Assembly (NCBI RefSeq): GCF_016908595.1
Contig: NZ_JAFBEC010000012.1
Coordinates: forward strand, 1 to 64,000
DNA length: 64,000 nt
Source of the DNA: Geomicrobium sediminis
Lineage (GTDB): Bacteria; Bacillota; Bacilli; Bacillales; Marinococcaceae
Direction of reading: 5' to 3'
Part shown: one piece after another, positions 1 to 9,014 of the stretch
Position numbering within the stretch: the stretch's first letter is position 1
How the letters are laid out: each line of letters begins with the position of its first letter
Notes under the pieces: generated by a model
Databases searched by the model: none
What the model was told of the DNA's origin: nothing
Seen by the model: only the letters and a program-made list of their open reading frames with translations
Made by a program: the position numbers and the translations under genes

Positions 1-95
1 ATGAGGTGCAAGCACCTCGGGTCCGCTCGACTTGCATGTATTAGGCATGCCGCCAGCGTTCGTCCTGAGCCAGGATCAAACTCTCCATTGAAAGT
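1..95 (-). rRNA. rrs: 16S ribosomal RNA, 5' end (partial)
   Basis: The reverse complement reads as the universal start of bacterial 16S rRNA: AGAGTTTGATCCTGGCTCAG, followed by GACGAACGCTGGCGGC and the variable helix with CATGCAAGTCGAGCG. Only about the first 95 nucleotides are inside the window; the gene continues off the left edge. The mature 5' end is placed by comparison with Bacillus 16S and could be a few bases off. Confidence 0.97.
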
Positions 96-256
96 AATTC
101 CTTTTTCGTTAGCACGGGGGTGCCAACGAGGCTCGTACTTCTATAGTATAGAAGCGCTAGCTTTTATTGCTTTAATTCGCTTATCTTTCATTCAGTTTTC
201 AAAGGGCAATTGTTTTGCTTAGTTTGTGTTGCTGTCGTTGTGACAGCGACTTTTCT

Positions 257-285
257 ATCTTACCACCGTTAGATCGTTGTGTCAA
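257..285 (-). promoter_or_regulatory. rrn promoter proximal to 16S (P2-like)
   Basis: On the minus strand a perfect -35 TTGACA (280-285) is followed after 17 bases by a -10 TAAGAT (257-262), upstream of the 16S gene and downstream of the tRNAs. This is a near-consensus sigma-A promoter. A second one lies about 90 bases further upstream, matching the tandem promoter layout of Bacillus rrn operons. Confidence 0.8.
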
Positions 286-342
286 CAACTTTTTAATTCT
301 TTTTTCGGTGAGTTTCGCGCTAATCTCTTGAGCGCAAGAACT

Positions 343-372
343 AATATACCATATTCTATTAACTAGAGTCAA
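343..372 (-). promoter_or_regulatory. rrn promoter distal to 16S (P1-like)
   Basis: On the minus strand TTGACT (367-372) and TATATT (343-348) are separated by 18 bases, between the tRNA-Ile gene and the P2-like promoter. The pair would allow the 16S gene to be transcribed independently of the upstream tRNA cluster. Confidence 0.7.
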
Positions 373-396
373 TACTTAATTTACTAGTTTTTTAGA

Positions 397-473
<77 letters not shown>

Positions 474-483
474 ATCTGTTAGA

Positions 484-557
484 TGGAGCGGGTGATGGGA
501 ATCGAACCCACATCATCAGCTTGGAAGGCTGAGGTTTTACCACTAAACTACACCCGC
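484..557 (-). tRNA. tRNA-Gly (TCC)
   Basis: A 74-nt minus-strand tRNA with acceptor GCGGGTG, anticodon TCC in the loop CTTCCAA, T arm GGTTCGATTCC, discriminator T and an encoded CCA. It lies 10 bases upstream of tRNA-Ile and is probably cotranscribed with it. Confidence 0.97.
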
Positions 558-579
558 ATATAAAGTTAAGGTCTTTAAA

Positions 580-656
580 TGGTCGGGAAGACAGGATTTG
601 AACCTGCGACCCCTTGGTCCCAAACCAAGTGCTCTGCCAAGCTGAGCTACTTCCCG
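580..656 (-). tRNA. tRNA-Pro (TGG)
   Basis: A 77-nt minus-strand tRNA with acceptor CGGGAAG, anticodon TGG, T arm GGTTCAAATCC, discriminator A and an encoded CCA. The first base C of the acceptor is typical of bacterial tRNA-Pro. Confidence 0.97.
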
Positions 657-697
657 TAAAGATTGAACGGTTATAAGTAAGTCAATCAAAGGAAAAA

Positions 698-774
698 TGG
701 CGCGCCCGAGAAGAGTCGAACTCCTAACCTCCTGATCCGTAGTCAGACGCTCTATCCAATTGAGCTACGGGCGC
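698..774 (-). tRNA. tRNA-Arg (ACG)
   Basis: A 77-nt minus-strand tRNA with acceptor GCGCCCG, anticodon ACG (read as ICG after deamination), T arm AGTTCGACTCT, discriminator G and an encoded CCA. It is the first tRNA of the cluster in the direction of transcription. Confidence 0.97.
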
Positions 775-829
775 ATGTTATGTTATGTCGTTTGTTGCTG
801 TCGTGCTGTTGTCCGTTTCGACAAGAATT

Positions 830-859
830 AATATAGCATAGGATTTGGACTAAGTGCAA
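830..859 (-). promoter_or_regulatory. promoter of the tRNA cluster
   Basis: On the minus strand TTGCAC (854-859) and TATATT (830-835) are 18 bases apart and lie about 55 bases upstream of tRNA-Arg. No other gene lies between, so this would drive the Arg-Pro-Gly-Ile tRNA cluster. Confidence 0.65.
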
Positions 860-966
860 CCCCCTTTTCTAAATTCGATTCATTTTTTATTATAGATCGA
901 TTTTGGTTTTCTACTTTCTTCTTATTATATATAAGCTCTCTTACAATTAAAGGTTAACAAAGAGAT

Positions 967-1006
967 GCCGTTCAAGGTTGAGTGTATGAACTCAACCTTG
1001 AACGGC
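967..1006 (-). terminator. hairpin terminator overlapping the end of pdxT
   Basis: A perfect 16-bp inverted repeat (GCCGTTCAAGGTTGAG at 967-982 and its complement at 991-1006) with an 8-base loop. The right arm contains the last codons and the stop of pdxT, so the stem forms from the 3' end of the coding sequence itself. The following U-tract on the minus strand is short and interrupted. Confidence 0.75.
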
Positions 1007-1573
1007 TTCTTCTACCATGTGAACGAAAGCTTCGTGCAAACGATAATCTAAAGTTAATTCTGGGTGAAACGAGCAAGCAAGGTAATTACCTTCACGAACA
1101 GCGACAATCGTGTCGTCATATTCACTGAGCACGGTTACGTGATGTCCCACTTCTTGAACGAGTGGCGCGCGAATAAAAATGGCTTCTACATCGACAGCTA
1201 CATCTTTGATTTCCACTATAGCTTCGAAACTTTCCTTCTGCCGTCCAAAGGCATTCCGTTCTACTGTCATATCTATGAAACCAAGATGGGGTTGTTCGTC
1301 ATTTGATAATCGCTTTGCCATAAGAATCATTCCAGCACACGTCCCAAACACTGGTTTACCACTTTCACCAAATGCTTGAAGAGGTTGAAGAAATTCATAT
1401 TGATCAATGAGCTTTCTCATTGTTGTTGATTCCCCACCAGGAATAATCAACCCATCAATGTCTTGCAATTGTTCTGGCCATTTAATTCGCACGGCATTAC
1501 TTCCACTCTTTTCAAGAAAACGAACATGTTCTTCAACCGCACCTTGTAAAGCTAGAACACCTATTGTAACCAT
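992..1573 (-). CDS. pdxT: pyridoxal 5'-phosphate synthase glutaminase subunit PdxT
   Basis: PdxT hydrolyses glutamine and channels ammonia to PdxS in the deoxyxylulose-5-phosphate-independent vitamin B6 pathway. The class I glutaminase signature is visible: PGGEST near residue 46, the nucleophile in GTCAGM near residue 78, and the His-Glu pair of SFHPELT near the C-terminus. The ATG at 1573 is preferred because it overlaps the pdxS stop as TAATG, giving 193 residues, usual for the family; two codons upstream lies only a TTG. The pair is translationally coupled. The stop is buried in the terminator stem. Confidence 0.97.
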   Translation of the reverse strand: MVTIGVLALQGAVEEHVRFLEKSGSNAVRIKWPEQLQDIDGLIIPGGESTTMRKLIDQYEFLQPLQAFGESGKPVFGTCAGMILMAKRLSNDEQPHLGFIDMTVERNAFGRQKESFEAIVEIKDVAVDVEAIFIRAPLVQEVGHHVTVLSEYDDTIVAVREGNYLACSFHPELTLDYRLHEAFVHMVEEAVQG

Positions 1574-2460
1574 TACCAACCACGATCCTGCATACGTTCA
1601 GCTGGAGCTATGTTTGAGATTTCTATTCCTTTCATTGCTGTACCGAGATCTTTAGATAGCTCTGCAATTAATTTGTAGTCAGTATAATGTGTTGTTGCTT
1701 CAACGATTGCTCGTGCAAACTTCTCAGGGTTATCAGATTTAAAAATTCCTGATCCGACGAATACACCGTCTGCACCAAGTTGCATCATGAGTGCCGCATC
1801 CGCAGGAGTAGCCACACCACCAGCAGCAAAGTTAACGACTGGGAATTCACCCGTTTCTTTAATCGTAAGTAAAAGTTCGTACGGTGCACCGATATTTTTT
1901 GCTTCGGTCATTAGCTCATCCGTAGACATGTGCATCACTTGCTTGATTTGAGCTTGCATTTTTCGCATGTGTCGAACTGCCTCAACGATATTACCCGTTC
2001 CTGGCTCACCTTTTGTTCGGATCATTGAAGCTCCTTCTCCAATTCTTCTTGCTGCTTCGCCTAAGTCACGTGCCCCACATACAAATGGTACAGTAAACTC
2101 CCGTTTATTTAGATGATAAACTTCGTCAGCTGGTGTTAATACTTCACTTTCATCAATATAATCGACACCCATCGCTTCAAGGACGCGGGCTTCTACGATA
2201 TGTCCAATCCTTGCCTTTGCCATTACTGGAATCGATACAGCATTTAAAACATCCTCGGTAATTGTTGGGTCTGCCATTCTAGCTACGCCACCTGCAGCAC
2301 GAATATCTGACGGCACTCGCTCTAAAGCCATAACCGCTACAGCTCCAGCTTCTTCAGCAATTTTCGCTTGCTCCGCATTGATAACATCCATAATGACGCC
2401 ACCTTTTTGCATTTGCGCCATCCCTTGCTTTACACGATCTGTCCCTAATTTCTTCTCCAT
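1573..2460 (-). CDS. pdxS: pyridoxal 5'-phosphate synthase lyase subunit PdxS
   Basis: PdxS builds pyridoxal 5'-phosphate from ribose-5-phosphate, glyceraldehyde-3-phosphate and ammonia supplied by PdxT; family members form a dodecameric ring of TIM barrels. The 295-residue product has the family start ([16 protein letters not shown]), the lysine-bearing [12 protein letters not shown] segment, [11 protein letters not shown], and the phosphate-binding [15 protein letters not shown] and FVGSGIF segments. It is full length and followed directly by pdxT. The divergent pdxR 122 bases upstream is the likely regulator. Confidence 0.98.
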   Translation of the reverse strand: MEKKLGTDRVKQGMAQMQKGGVIMDVINAEQAKIAEEAGAVAVMALERVPSDIRAAGGVARMADPTITEDVLNAVSIPVMAKARIGHIVEARVLEAMGVDYIDESEVLTPADEVYHLNKREFTVPFVCGARDLGEAARRIGEGASMIRTKGEPGTGNIVEAVRHMRKMQAQIKQVMHMSTDELMTEAKNIGAPYELLLTIKETGEFPVVNFAAGGVATPADAALMMQLGADGVFVGSGIFKSDNPEKFARAIVEATTHYTDYKLIAELSKDLGTAMKGIEISNIAPAERMQDRGW

Positions 2461-2528
2461 TTTTCCACTCCTTTGTTGAACTGTTATGACTTTTTCATTA
2501 GTATAAGTAACATCTGATATGATTAAAA

Positions 2529-2559
2529 GTGTCAGTTTCTACTCTTTTGATGGTGTCAG
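2529..2559. promoter_or_regulatory. direct repeats in the pdxR/pdxS divergent region, possible PdxR operator
   Basis: GTGTCAG occurs twice, at 2529-2535 and 2553-2559, in the same orientation and 24 bases apart (about two helical turns), within the 122-base divergent region. MocR-type PdxR proteins bind direct repeats near their own promoter and that of pdxST, so this is a reasonable operator. The assignment is by position and pattern only. Confidence 0.45.
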
Positions 2560-2582
2560 AGTGTAGATGGAAGGAGTTTATT

Positions 2583-4007
2583 ATGGAAATCTTATGGTGC
2601 TCGTTAGATCGTGGAAGTGAAACACCGCTATATGAACAACTGTACTCACATATAAAAAAGGAAATTGTCAGTGGCGCGCTTATGTATGGAACAAAACTGC
2701 CTTCAAAACGAAAGCTTTCTGATTACCTAAAGATAAGTCAAAATACTGTAGAAAGTACGTACGAACAGCTCGTAGCTGAAGGGTATGTTGAAGTTGTCGC
2801 AAGAAAAGGCTTCTTCGTACAAGCATACGAAAACCTCGAATATGTTGACATTGAGAAAGATGTTGGTTCCATAGAACCGCTCATTGATGAGAAGATTCGC
2901 TATGACTTTCACCCAACACGCATTGATCCTTATCATTTTCCAATTGACCGTTGGCGAAAACATATGAAGGATACGTTAGACCATGATCACCTTCATCTTT
3001 TTCTGCTCGGTCATCATCAAGGGGAACTAGCCTTTAGAGAAGAGATTGCTCACTACTTGCGTCACTCAAGAGGCGTCACTTGTGAACCTTCACAAATTGT
3101 CGTCGGTGCAGGGATTGAAGTGCTCATGCAACAACTCTTTCAATTAATCGGGCGTTCAAAAACATACGGTGTTGAAGATCCTGGCTATCAATTAATGCGT
3201 AACCTGCTAACGAATAGTGCCAATCAGTACGTACCGCTTACTGTTGATGAAGAAGGAATCGTCGTTGATTCAATACTTGACTCATCAATTGATGTTATTT
3301 GTACAACACCCTCACATCATTTTCCGTATGGAACGGTGCTGTCCATCAATCGAAGAAAGCGGCTGCTTCAATGGGCAAACGAAAAACGAGACCGCTATAT
3401 TTTAGAAGACGACTACGATAGTGAATTTCGATATAGTGGGAAAACGATTCCGTCCTTACAAAGCATGGATCATTTCGGTAAAGTCATTTATCTCGGCACG
3501 TTTAGCAAATCTTTAATTCCTTCTGCTCGAATCAGTTATATGGTATTACCGAATGACCTTCTAAAGCATTACAAAGAAGTGTTTTCGTTTTATCATTCTA
3601 CGGTTTCTCGCATTGACCAGGTTGTCCTCACAGAGTTCATGAAACAAGGGGACTTTGCTAAACATTTAAATCGTATGCGAAAAATTTATCGTCGTAAATT
3701 AGACATTGTCTTGCAAGAACTAAAACCTTATGAAGATAACCTAGCCATTATAGGAGAACGGTCTGGTCTACATGTCGTACTCATCATTATGAATGGAATG
3801 ACAGAAACCGAACTCGTTGAAGCCGCTCTATCTCATCAACTTCTCGTCTATCCACTATCGAGATACACCGTTAGCTCTGAACCGTCTAATCCTCCACGGA
3901 TTGTACTCGGATTTGCGGGTATACCAGAAGATGAGTTAAAAGAAGCCTTACAAACACTTTTACTCGCATGGAACTACGAATATAAAAAAGAAGCTGATTC
4001 GTTATAA
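2583..4007 (+). CDS. pdxR: MocR/GntR-family PLP-dependent regulator PdxR
   Basis: A chimeric regulator with an N-terminal GntR winged helix (about residues 10-75: PLYEQLYSHIKKEI, GTKLPSKRKLSDYL, TVESTYEQLVAEGYV) fused to a fold-type I aminotransferase-like domain (about 110-470). The PLP-binding lysine is K309 in GTFSKSLIPSARISY, and the DDYDSEF segment lies before it. MocR proteins sense PLP with the C-terminal domain and control pdxST. The ATG at 2583 is chosen because it follows AAGGAG with good spacing; an upstream start at 2529 has no ribosome-binding site. Divergent to pdxS; 474 residues, full length. Confidence 0.93.
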   Translation: MEILWCSLDRGSETPLYEQLYSHIKKEIVSGALMYGTKLPSKRKLSDYLKISQNTVESTYEQLVAEGYVEVVARKGFFVQAYENLEYVDIEKDVGSIEPLIDEKIRYDFHPTRIDPYHFPIDRWRKHMKDTLDHDHLHLFLLGHHQGELAFREEIAHYLRHSRGVTCEPSQIVVGAGIEVLMQQLFQLIGRSKTYGVEDPGYQLMRNLLTNSANQYVPLTVDEEGIVVDSILDSSIDVICTTPSHHFPYGTVLSINRRKRLLQWANEKRDRYILEDDYDSEFRYSGKTIPSLQSMDHFGKVIYLGTFSKSLIPSARISYMVLPNDLLKHYKEVFSFYHSTVSRIDQVVLTEFMKQGDFAKHLNRMRKIYRRKLDIVLQELKPYEDNLAIIGERSGLHVVLIIMNGMTETELVEAALSHQLLVYPLSRYTVSSEPSNPPRIVLGFAGIPEDELKEALQTLLLAWNYEYKKEADSL

Positions 4008-4019
4008 TCAGCTTCTTTT
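3987..4019. terminator. bidirectional terminator between pdxR and the transglutaminase gene
   Basis: AAAGAAGCTGATT (3987-3999) pairs with its complement at 4007-4019 around a short loop, flanked by A- and T-rich tracts on both sides. It lies where two convergent genes meet and overlaps the last codons of both. Confidence 0.85.
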
Positions 4020-5715
4020 AATAAATAATCTCTTCTCTCATATGTGTCTCACTTAGAAAAGCTGGATCAGGGTCAAAATAATCAGGGTTGTATTGAAAGT
4101 GAAATTCATCTTCTTGGATAAACCCTGCTCCCCACGTTGGATCCATTTCAAGCCATTCGCCATCAACAGACACATCAACCCAAGCGTGACGTTCACCCGT
4201 TGAGGTGACTCCCGCCACATAATTGGCTTCCATATCCAATGCACGTAAAAGAGCAATCGTTAAAAACGCATAATCTTGGCAAACCCCTTGTCTCGTTTCT
4301 AATGTCTTTACTGCACTATCATCCATTTCAAATGCGTTATTCTCTAATTTATCTACGTCGTAAGCGATCGTCGTTGCAACATAATCATAAATTGCTTTTG
4401 CGCGATCACGTTCGTTTTCAATTCCGTCAGTCAATTGATTTGCTAAAGAAATAATGACCGGATCATCCGACTCAATACCAACCGAAGGCAAAAGACTTCT
4501 TAAATCTTCTGCACCTTCTACATTATGAGTAAACAACGATGCCCCATAGAACACGAAATAATTTTCCCCTTCTTCGTATGGATCGGGGACACTTACAGTT
4601 ACGTCATATTCCCCTTCCCCAAACCGAAAGTAGATCATTCCTTTAAATTGATAGTCTTCTACAGGCACATAATAATGCGCTTCAACCCCAGATTCATGTT
4701 CAGTCGTCACGATCATATGGCTAATGTCTTCACTACCTGGGATTGTGGAGTCAATGGTACCTTCTATCTCGTACTCTTGTCCTTCATAGTATAAAAGATC
4801 CGTCACTGCTGGAGCTTCAAGTGTTACCCCTCGCTCATAATATTGATCAAAATGGTCGATTGAGATTAACGACTCATCTGTTGTGCGATTCACCATAAAC
4901 GAGGCTGCCTCATAATAGAGATCATCATCACCTGTGTTGAGCAACACTGTAATTTTATGCTCCCCTTCTCCGAATTGCAGAGGAACTTCTTCTTCGAAGG
5001 ATTGGTTGTTAATAGGTACTAGAAACTCTTCTTGATCTTGTTCGTACGTAACATGAATTAAAAGTAGCTCATCATCACGTTCATTATTCACCGTTCCTTG
5101 AACAACGACACTCCGATCTGCTTCTAGAAACCCATCCAAAGGGGCAGCAAAGCTTAAATCATTCTCCAAACCTAGTGGGGTGTATTCAATCTCGCGTTGA
5201 CGTTCATCATTTACATTAAGTACAGTCATCGATGCCCCTTCATAAAATTGACCTTCCTCACCTACTTGATCACTCGGCGCGTAAATATCGATTTCATATT
5301 CATCTGCTCCATAATGGAATTTCACGTCATACTCAAAATTGCCACTCTCATCAAACGTTGCATAATAATTAAACACATCATCTTTATTCGCTAATGATGT
5401 CAATTGAATCCAAACATAGTCTTCAGCAAGCTGTTCGTGTCGTGATACGTTACCTTCAATCGTTAATGTCCCTTCTGTAGCAAAGGATGAATACTTCGGA
5501 CTTTGAAATGTAAGACCAACTTCATCTCCAAACCTTGTCATTGAAAGAGATGATACATCAATTCCATGAGCTTCACTCAATTTTTGAACATCATCGACGC
5601 CTCGTTCTTCTATTTGTTCTGAGTTTCCCTGTGATTCATCTACCGTCGAATCACAACTACTCAATAAACCGATGATTCCGACTACAGCTACTAGTCTTCG
5701 AAAGTGTTTCCACAT
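4018..5715 (-). CDS. transglutaminase-like domain lipoprotein
   Basis: A secreted, lipid-anchored protein of 565 residues. The N-terminus has KHFRR, a hydrophobic core and the lipobox LSSC with the cysteine at about residue 21. The middle repeats a beta-rich unit about four times (phrases such as FRFGEGEYDVTV and YYEAASFMVN), probably Ig-like modules. The C-terminus is a transglutaminase/protease core with Cys (GVCQDYAFL), His (ERHAWVDV) and Asp (EMDPTWG) in the right order. Such proteins may be cysteine peptidases or transferases at the cell surface; the substrate is unknown. The ATG at 5715 follows GGGTGG; a GTG three codons upstream is less likely. Convergent with pdxR. Confidence 0.85.
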   Translation of the reverse strand: MWKHFRRLVAVVGIIGLLSSCDSTVDESQGNSEQIEERGVDDVQKLSEAHGIDVSSLSMTRFGDEVGLTFQSPKYSSFATEGTLTIEGNVSRHEQLAEDYVWIQLTSLANKDDVFNYYATFDESGNFEYDVKFHYGADEYEIDIYAPSDQVGEEGQFYEGASMTVLNVNDERQREIEYTPLGLENDLSFAAPLDGFLEADRSVVVQGTVNNERDDELLLIHVTYEQDQEEFLVPINNQSFEEEVPLQFGEGEHKITVLLNTGDDDLYYEAASFMVNRTTDESLISIDHFDQYYERGVTLEAPAVTDLLYYEGQEYEIEGTIDSTIPGSEDISHMIVTTEHESGVEAHYYVPVEDYQFKGMIYFRFGEGEYDVTVSVPDPYEEGENYFVFYGASLFTHNVEGAEDLRSLLPSVGIESDDPVIISLANQLTDGIENERDRAKAIYDYVATTIAYDVDKLENNAFEMDDSAVKTLETRQGVCQDYAFLTIALLRALDMEANYVAGVTSTGERHAWVDVSVDGEWLEMDPTWGAGFIQEDEFHFQYNPDYFDPDPAFLSETHMREEIIY

Positions 5716-5967
5716 CGCAGCCACCCGTTACGCAACACTTACAAACCTAATACGTCATTCATGACCCGCTTCCTTGTTATAGGCTTTATAAGGTAATTAC
5801 ATTTACGGTAACAGGTTCCCCCCTTGCTTTATGAAGTTTGTGAGATTCACTACGCTATAAGTACTATCTTTACAAAAAGTTAATAAAGAAAGTTTCGCGA
5901 TTTCATTGTTCTATTCCTTCTATTCCTGTATGCTACGTAACGTTAATAAAATACTCACGTAAAGTAG

Positions 5968-7146
5968 GTGAACCCTCTGAACCAACTCAAGAATCTACTA
6001 CAAATTTTTCTTATTTCTACACGACTTGGACTTACTTCATTCGGAGGTCCAATCGCACACCTCGGTTACTTTCATGAAGAATATGTAAAACGGAAGAAAT
6101 GGTTAGATGAGAAAAGCTATGCTGATCTCGTTGCGCTCTGTCAGTTCTTACCCGGACCTGCCAGCAGCCAAGTTGGTATAGGCATTGGTGTGATAAAAGG
6201 AGGCGTTATCGGCGGTTTCCTTTCATTCCTCGGATTTACAATGCCTTCTGTCTTGTTGCTCATTCTCTTCGCTCAGTTTGCAAGTACGTTCGGATTAACC
6301 GATGCTGGCTTTATTGATGGTCTAAAGCTTGTTGCTGTTGCTGTTGTCGCACACGCCATCCTCGGCATGGCGAAAAATTTAACGCCTGATTTATCTAGAC
6401 AAACGATTGCACTTGTTGCCCTCATGATTACGGTTTTAATTCCCCATGCACTCGCACAAGTAGTCGTCATTGCCCTTGCTGCAATCGTTGGGTTTGTCAT
6501 GTTTCGTGATCCAGCAGAACAGACGAAAACGACAAGCTTTCCGTTAAGCAAACGATTTGGTGTTGCTTGCTTAACGTTGTTCGCTGTATTGCTTGTCAGT
6601 CTCCCACTTCTTGCACAAGCAAGTAGCTCAATGTGGTTAGATCTATTTGATCGCTTTTACCGGGCAGGCGCACTCGTCTTCGGCGGTGGTCACGTCGTCT
6701 TACCATTGCTCGAGCGCGAATTTGTACCGACTGGATTAATTTCTGCTGATGAATTTCTAGCAGGATACGGTGCTGCTCAAGCCGTTCCTGGGCCGTTGTT
6801 CACGTTTGCTGCATACATCGGCACCGTTATCGCCGGAAGTCTTGGTGGTTTATTTGCCACGGTCGCCATCTTTTTACCAGCGTTTTTACTGATCTTCGGC
6901 GTGTTACCATTTTGGCAAAGCGTCCGTCATCATGAGAAATTACGTGGTGCTTTTCTAGGTGTTAACGCAGCGGTCGTCGGTATTTTAATTTCGGCATTCT
7001 TCCATCCGATCTGGGTAACAAGTGTGCAAAATGGATTTGATTTTGCCATTGCTGCACTTCTTTTCTTTATGCTCATGTATTGGAAACGCCCACCTTGGGT
7101 AATCGTTCTTACAGGAATCGTTTTAGGAACACTCTTTTATTCATAA
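5968..7146 (+). CDS. chrA: chromate transporter, long-chain ChrA type
   Basis: A 392-residue polytopic membrane protein with two homologous halves, as in long-chain CHR proteins. Half one has GLTSFGGPIAHLGYF, EYVKRKKW and LPGPASSQVGIGIG; half two has FGGGHVVLPLL and AVPGPLFTFAAYIG. Characterised relatives expel chromate using the proton motive force. The start is GTG with only a weak ribosome-binding site. It is a single gene without a visible chrB-type regulator, and its last ten bases overlap the end of the convergent MFS gene. Confidence 0.9.
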   Translation: MNPLNQLKNLLQIFLISTRLGLTSFGGPIAHLGYFHEEYVKRKKWLDEKSYADLVALCQFLPGPASSQVGIGIGVIKGGVIGGFLSFLGFTMPSVLLLILFAQFASTFGLTDAGFIDGLKLVAVAVVAHAILGMAKNLTPDLSRQTIALVALMITVLIPHALAQVVVIALAAIVGFVMFRDPAEQTKTTSFPLSKRFGVACLTLFAVLLVSLPLLAQASSSMWLDLFDRFYRAGALVFGGGHVVLPLLEREFVPTGLISADEFLAGYGAAQAVPGPLFTFAAYIGTVIAGSLGGLFATVAIFLPAFLLIFGVLPFWQSVRHHEKLRGAFLGVNAAVVGILISAFFHPIWVTSVQNGFDFAIAALLFFMLMYWKRPPWVIVLTGIVLGTLFYS

Positions 7147-8354
7147 TCAATCGATTCGTCATTTCGTACTCCGGAGTGGCGTTTTTTTCGTTTCGTAACA
7201 TGAATCGCAACAAGTCCTACAGTGAAAAATAAAACAGAACCCACAAGCCCTACAAGTCGAATACCAATGGCATGCGCCATAACCCCGAAGATAACGGTGA
7301 ACAAGATAATGGCTAGCGCTTCTAAAAAGCCAAATAAACTCATAAACCTTCCCATCAATGATGTAGGAACTGCATTTTGATAAAACGTTAAATAGCCAGT
7401 ATTGAGGAAGGTCACAAAGAAACCGATAAGTGTAACACCAATGATTGCTACTACTTGATCTGTAGCGACATACAACGTCACGTAAGCCACCGCTGTCATG
7501 ACGGTGCCATAACCAATTAACGTCTCTACCTTCAAGGATTTCGCAAAGCGAACATTGATTAGCGACCCGACAATGATTCCGATCCCAAAGAAGCTAAGTA
7601 GAAATCCATATTCAGCATCGCTGAGCATTAATTCTAGTTTAGCGAATGACGCTTCAAGAGAATCAATGGCAGTCATGAACACCGTTACAAAAACAAATAA
7701 CCCATAGACGTAGAAAACATAAACGGAACGTTTGCAATAAGAGACAACCGTTTTGATGTCTGCTTGAATTTGTTCAAACCGGCGCGTTGATTTTGCACGT
7801 TCGATGGGTGCATCCACAACGGGTAGCAACAATAGAAACGCTGCCGAAAGCAACAACGCAACTCCATTCAAATAAATGGCCATATACGGGGAACCGACAT
7901 AGAAAAGAATACCTGCAATCGCTGGGCCTAACATCGTCCCAGAAGAGTGAATAAATCCTCGTAGCGCATTAAACCGTTGGCGATTTTCTTTTGGAATTAA
8001 CTTCGTAATGTATACAGCTGAAGCTGGTGCTGAAATCGCGTTTGCCAAGTTAATCAGTAGAACAAAGAAGTAAATATATACAACCGAAGGCAACAGTGGG
8101 ATGATGATAATAAGCACAGCCCGAATCACATCAAGGACAATCATCAACCTTCGAGTATTCGCGCGATCAATGAGACTGCCCGACCAAGTATTTGTAAGAA
8201 GGGCAGCGATTGGCGCAATGATATACAGCAAGCCGACAGCGAGCGGCGATCCGGTTTCTTGCAGCACAATTAAATTCAGTGCAATTAAATATACCCAGCC
8301 ACCAATATTTGAAACCCCTAAACTTAGTAATAACAACATCGCATATTTCCACAT
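7137..8354 (-). CDS. MFS transporter (exporter-like) under T-box control
   Basis: About twelve hydrophobic segments over 405 residues, with the MFS motif-A region SGSLIDRANTRRLMI between helices two and three. The pattern resembles the exporter-type MFS_3/macrolide-efflux group rather than sugar porters, so export is the best guess; the substrate is not visible. The ATG at 8354 lies 9 bases after AAAGGTG; a GTG four codons upstream is also possible. Its mRNA carries a T-box leader, which links expression to uncharged tRNA and suggests an amino acid or related compound as substrate. Convergent and overlapping with chrA. Confidence 0.85.
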   Translation of the reverse strand: MWKYAMLLLLSLGVSNIGGWVYLIALNLIVLQETGSPLAVGLLYIIAPIAALLTNTWSGSLIDRANTRRLMIVLDVIRAVLIIIIPLLPSVVYIYFFVLLINLANAISAPASAVYITKLIPKENRQRFNALRGFIHSSGTMLGPAIAGILFYVGSPYMAIYLNGVALLLSAAFLLLLPVVDAPIERAKSTRRFEQIQADIKTVVSYCKRSVYVFYVYGLFVFVTVFMTAIDSLEASFAKLELMLSDAEYGFLLSFFGIGIIVGSLINVRFAKSLKVETLIGYGTVMTAVAYVTLYVATDQVVAIIGVTLIGFFVTFLNTGYLTFYQNAVPTSLMGRFMSLFGFLEALAIILFTVIFGVMAHAIGIRLVGLVGSVLFFTVGLVAIHVTKRKKRHSGVRNDESIDYE

Positions 8355-8390
8355 GTAAACCGGCACCTTTCTTCATGATGTCATGAAACG

Positions 8391-8428
8391 AAAAAACTCA
8401 CCCCCAAGATTGTCATCTTGGGGGCGAG
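8391..8428 (-). terminator. T-box regulated attenuator hairpin
   Basis: CTCGCCCCCAAGAT pairs with ATCTTGGGGGTGAG around a GACA loop on the minus strand, followed by TTTTTT. It is the terminator alternative of the T-box leader, about 37 bases before the transporter start. Confidence 0.93.
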
Positions 8429-8685
8429 TCGAATCGCGGTGCCACCCCAGTTTGTCGATGTATTGCTACAAAGACCTCTTCAAGTACGGCTACATAAATT
8501 AACGTAGCGATACCCTATCTCTATAACGGGAGATCCCGTTGCATTATCATCCGAAGAATCCAATGCCCAGCTCCGAGACTTGCTTCAACATGTTCACGAT
8601 GCCTCCTTCTCAGCTCCCAGAGGTCTCTGTCCATCAATTCCATGCTTACTCTTCTCTTCAACGCCTTTACTAAAATTTCTTATTA
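8391..8685 (-). ncRNA. T-box riboswitch leader of the MFS transporter
   Basis: The minus strand carries the hallmark T-box GGGGTGGCACCGCG (8435-8448), a stem I with an AGTA bulge (8647-8650), distal AG-bulge and GA-rich loops, and an intrinsic terminator (8391-8428) with a 14-bp stem and six U residues before the gene. The 3' side of the specifier loop reads TTGAAGCAAG followed by TCTCGGAGC. With the usual GAA before the specifier, the codon is GCA (Ala); one base earlier gives AGC (Ser). The variable base in UGGC is C, which expects a tRNA with G73 and so favours Ser over Ala. Confidence 0.93.
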
Positions 8686-8950
8686 GTGTAACGCTAACCC
8701 CTTATAGAGTAAAGGTATTTTTCTAAAAATTTAAAATGAATAGGGCATGAATCGCAGCTTTAATGAAAAACTACTTCAATAGGAAATGTTCCTCTCGAAA
8801 AGATAGTATATGAGGTTTTTATTAATTTCACCTTCGATCAAGGACAGTATCTCTTCATACATTATTTCGATACTACACATGGAAGTAGTAATCCCATCTT
8901 TTAAACACATCTGCTCATAAACATCCACCACCAAGACCAGATCCTAAAGA
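8686..8950. other. intergenic stretch without a firm gene
   Basis: Between the T-box leader and the chemotaxis-receptor terminator. AT-rich sequence just upstream of the leader could hold its promoter. On the minus strand an open frame from an ATG at 8910 to a stop at 8776 would give 44 residues (beginning MCLKDGITTS), but it has no convincing ribosome-binding site and no recognised similarity, so it is not called. Confidence 0.4.
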
Positions 8951-8978
8951 AAAGAAAACCTTGGTTACAGAACCAAGG
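8951..8978 (-). terminator. terminator of the MCP operon
   Basis: CCTTGGTT/AACCAAGG (8959-8966 and 8971-8978) with a 4-base loop, followed on the minus strand by TTTTCTTTTC. It lies about 37 bases downstream of the receptor stop. Confidence 0.85.
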
Positions 8979-9014
8979 CTTCTTCACTACTTTATAATTA
9001 CACTTTATCGCTTT

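Noticed and set aside
8581-8583. Firm assignment of the T-box to alanine from the GCA codon
   Set aside because: The C in the antiterminator UGGC does not match A73 of tRNA-Ala, so the specifier is left open between Ala and Ser.
8776-8910. 44-codon open frame on the minus strand beginning MCLKDGITTS
   Set aside because: No proper ribosome-binding site, no similarity and location between a terminator and a T-box leader; chance frame is as likely.
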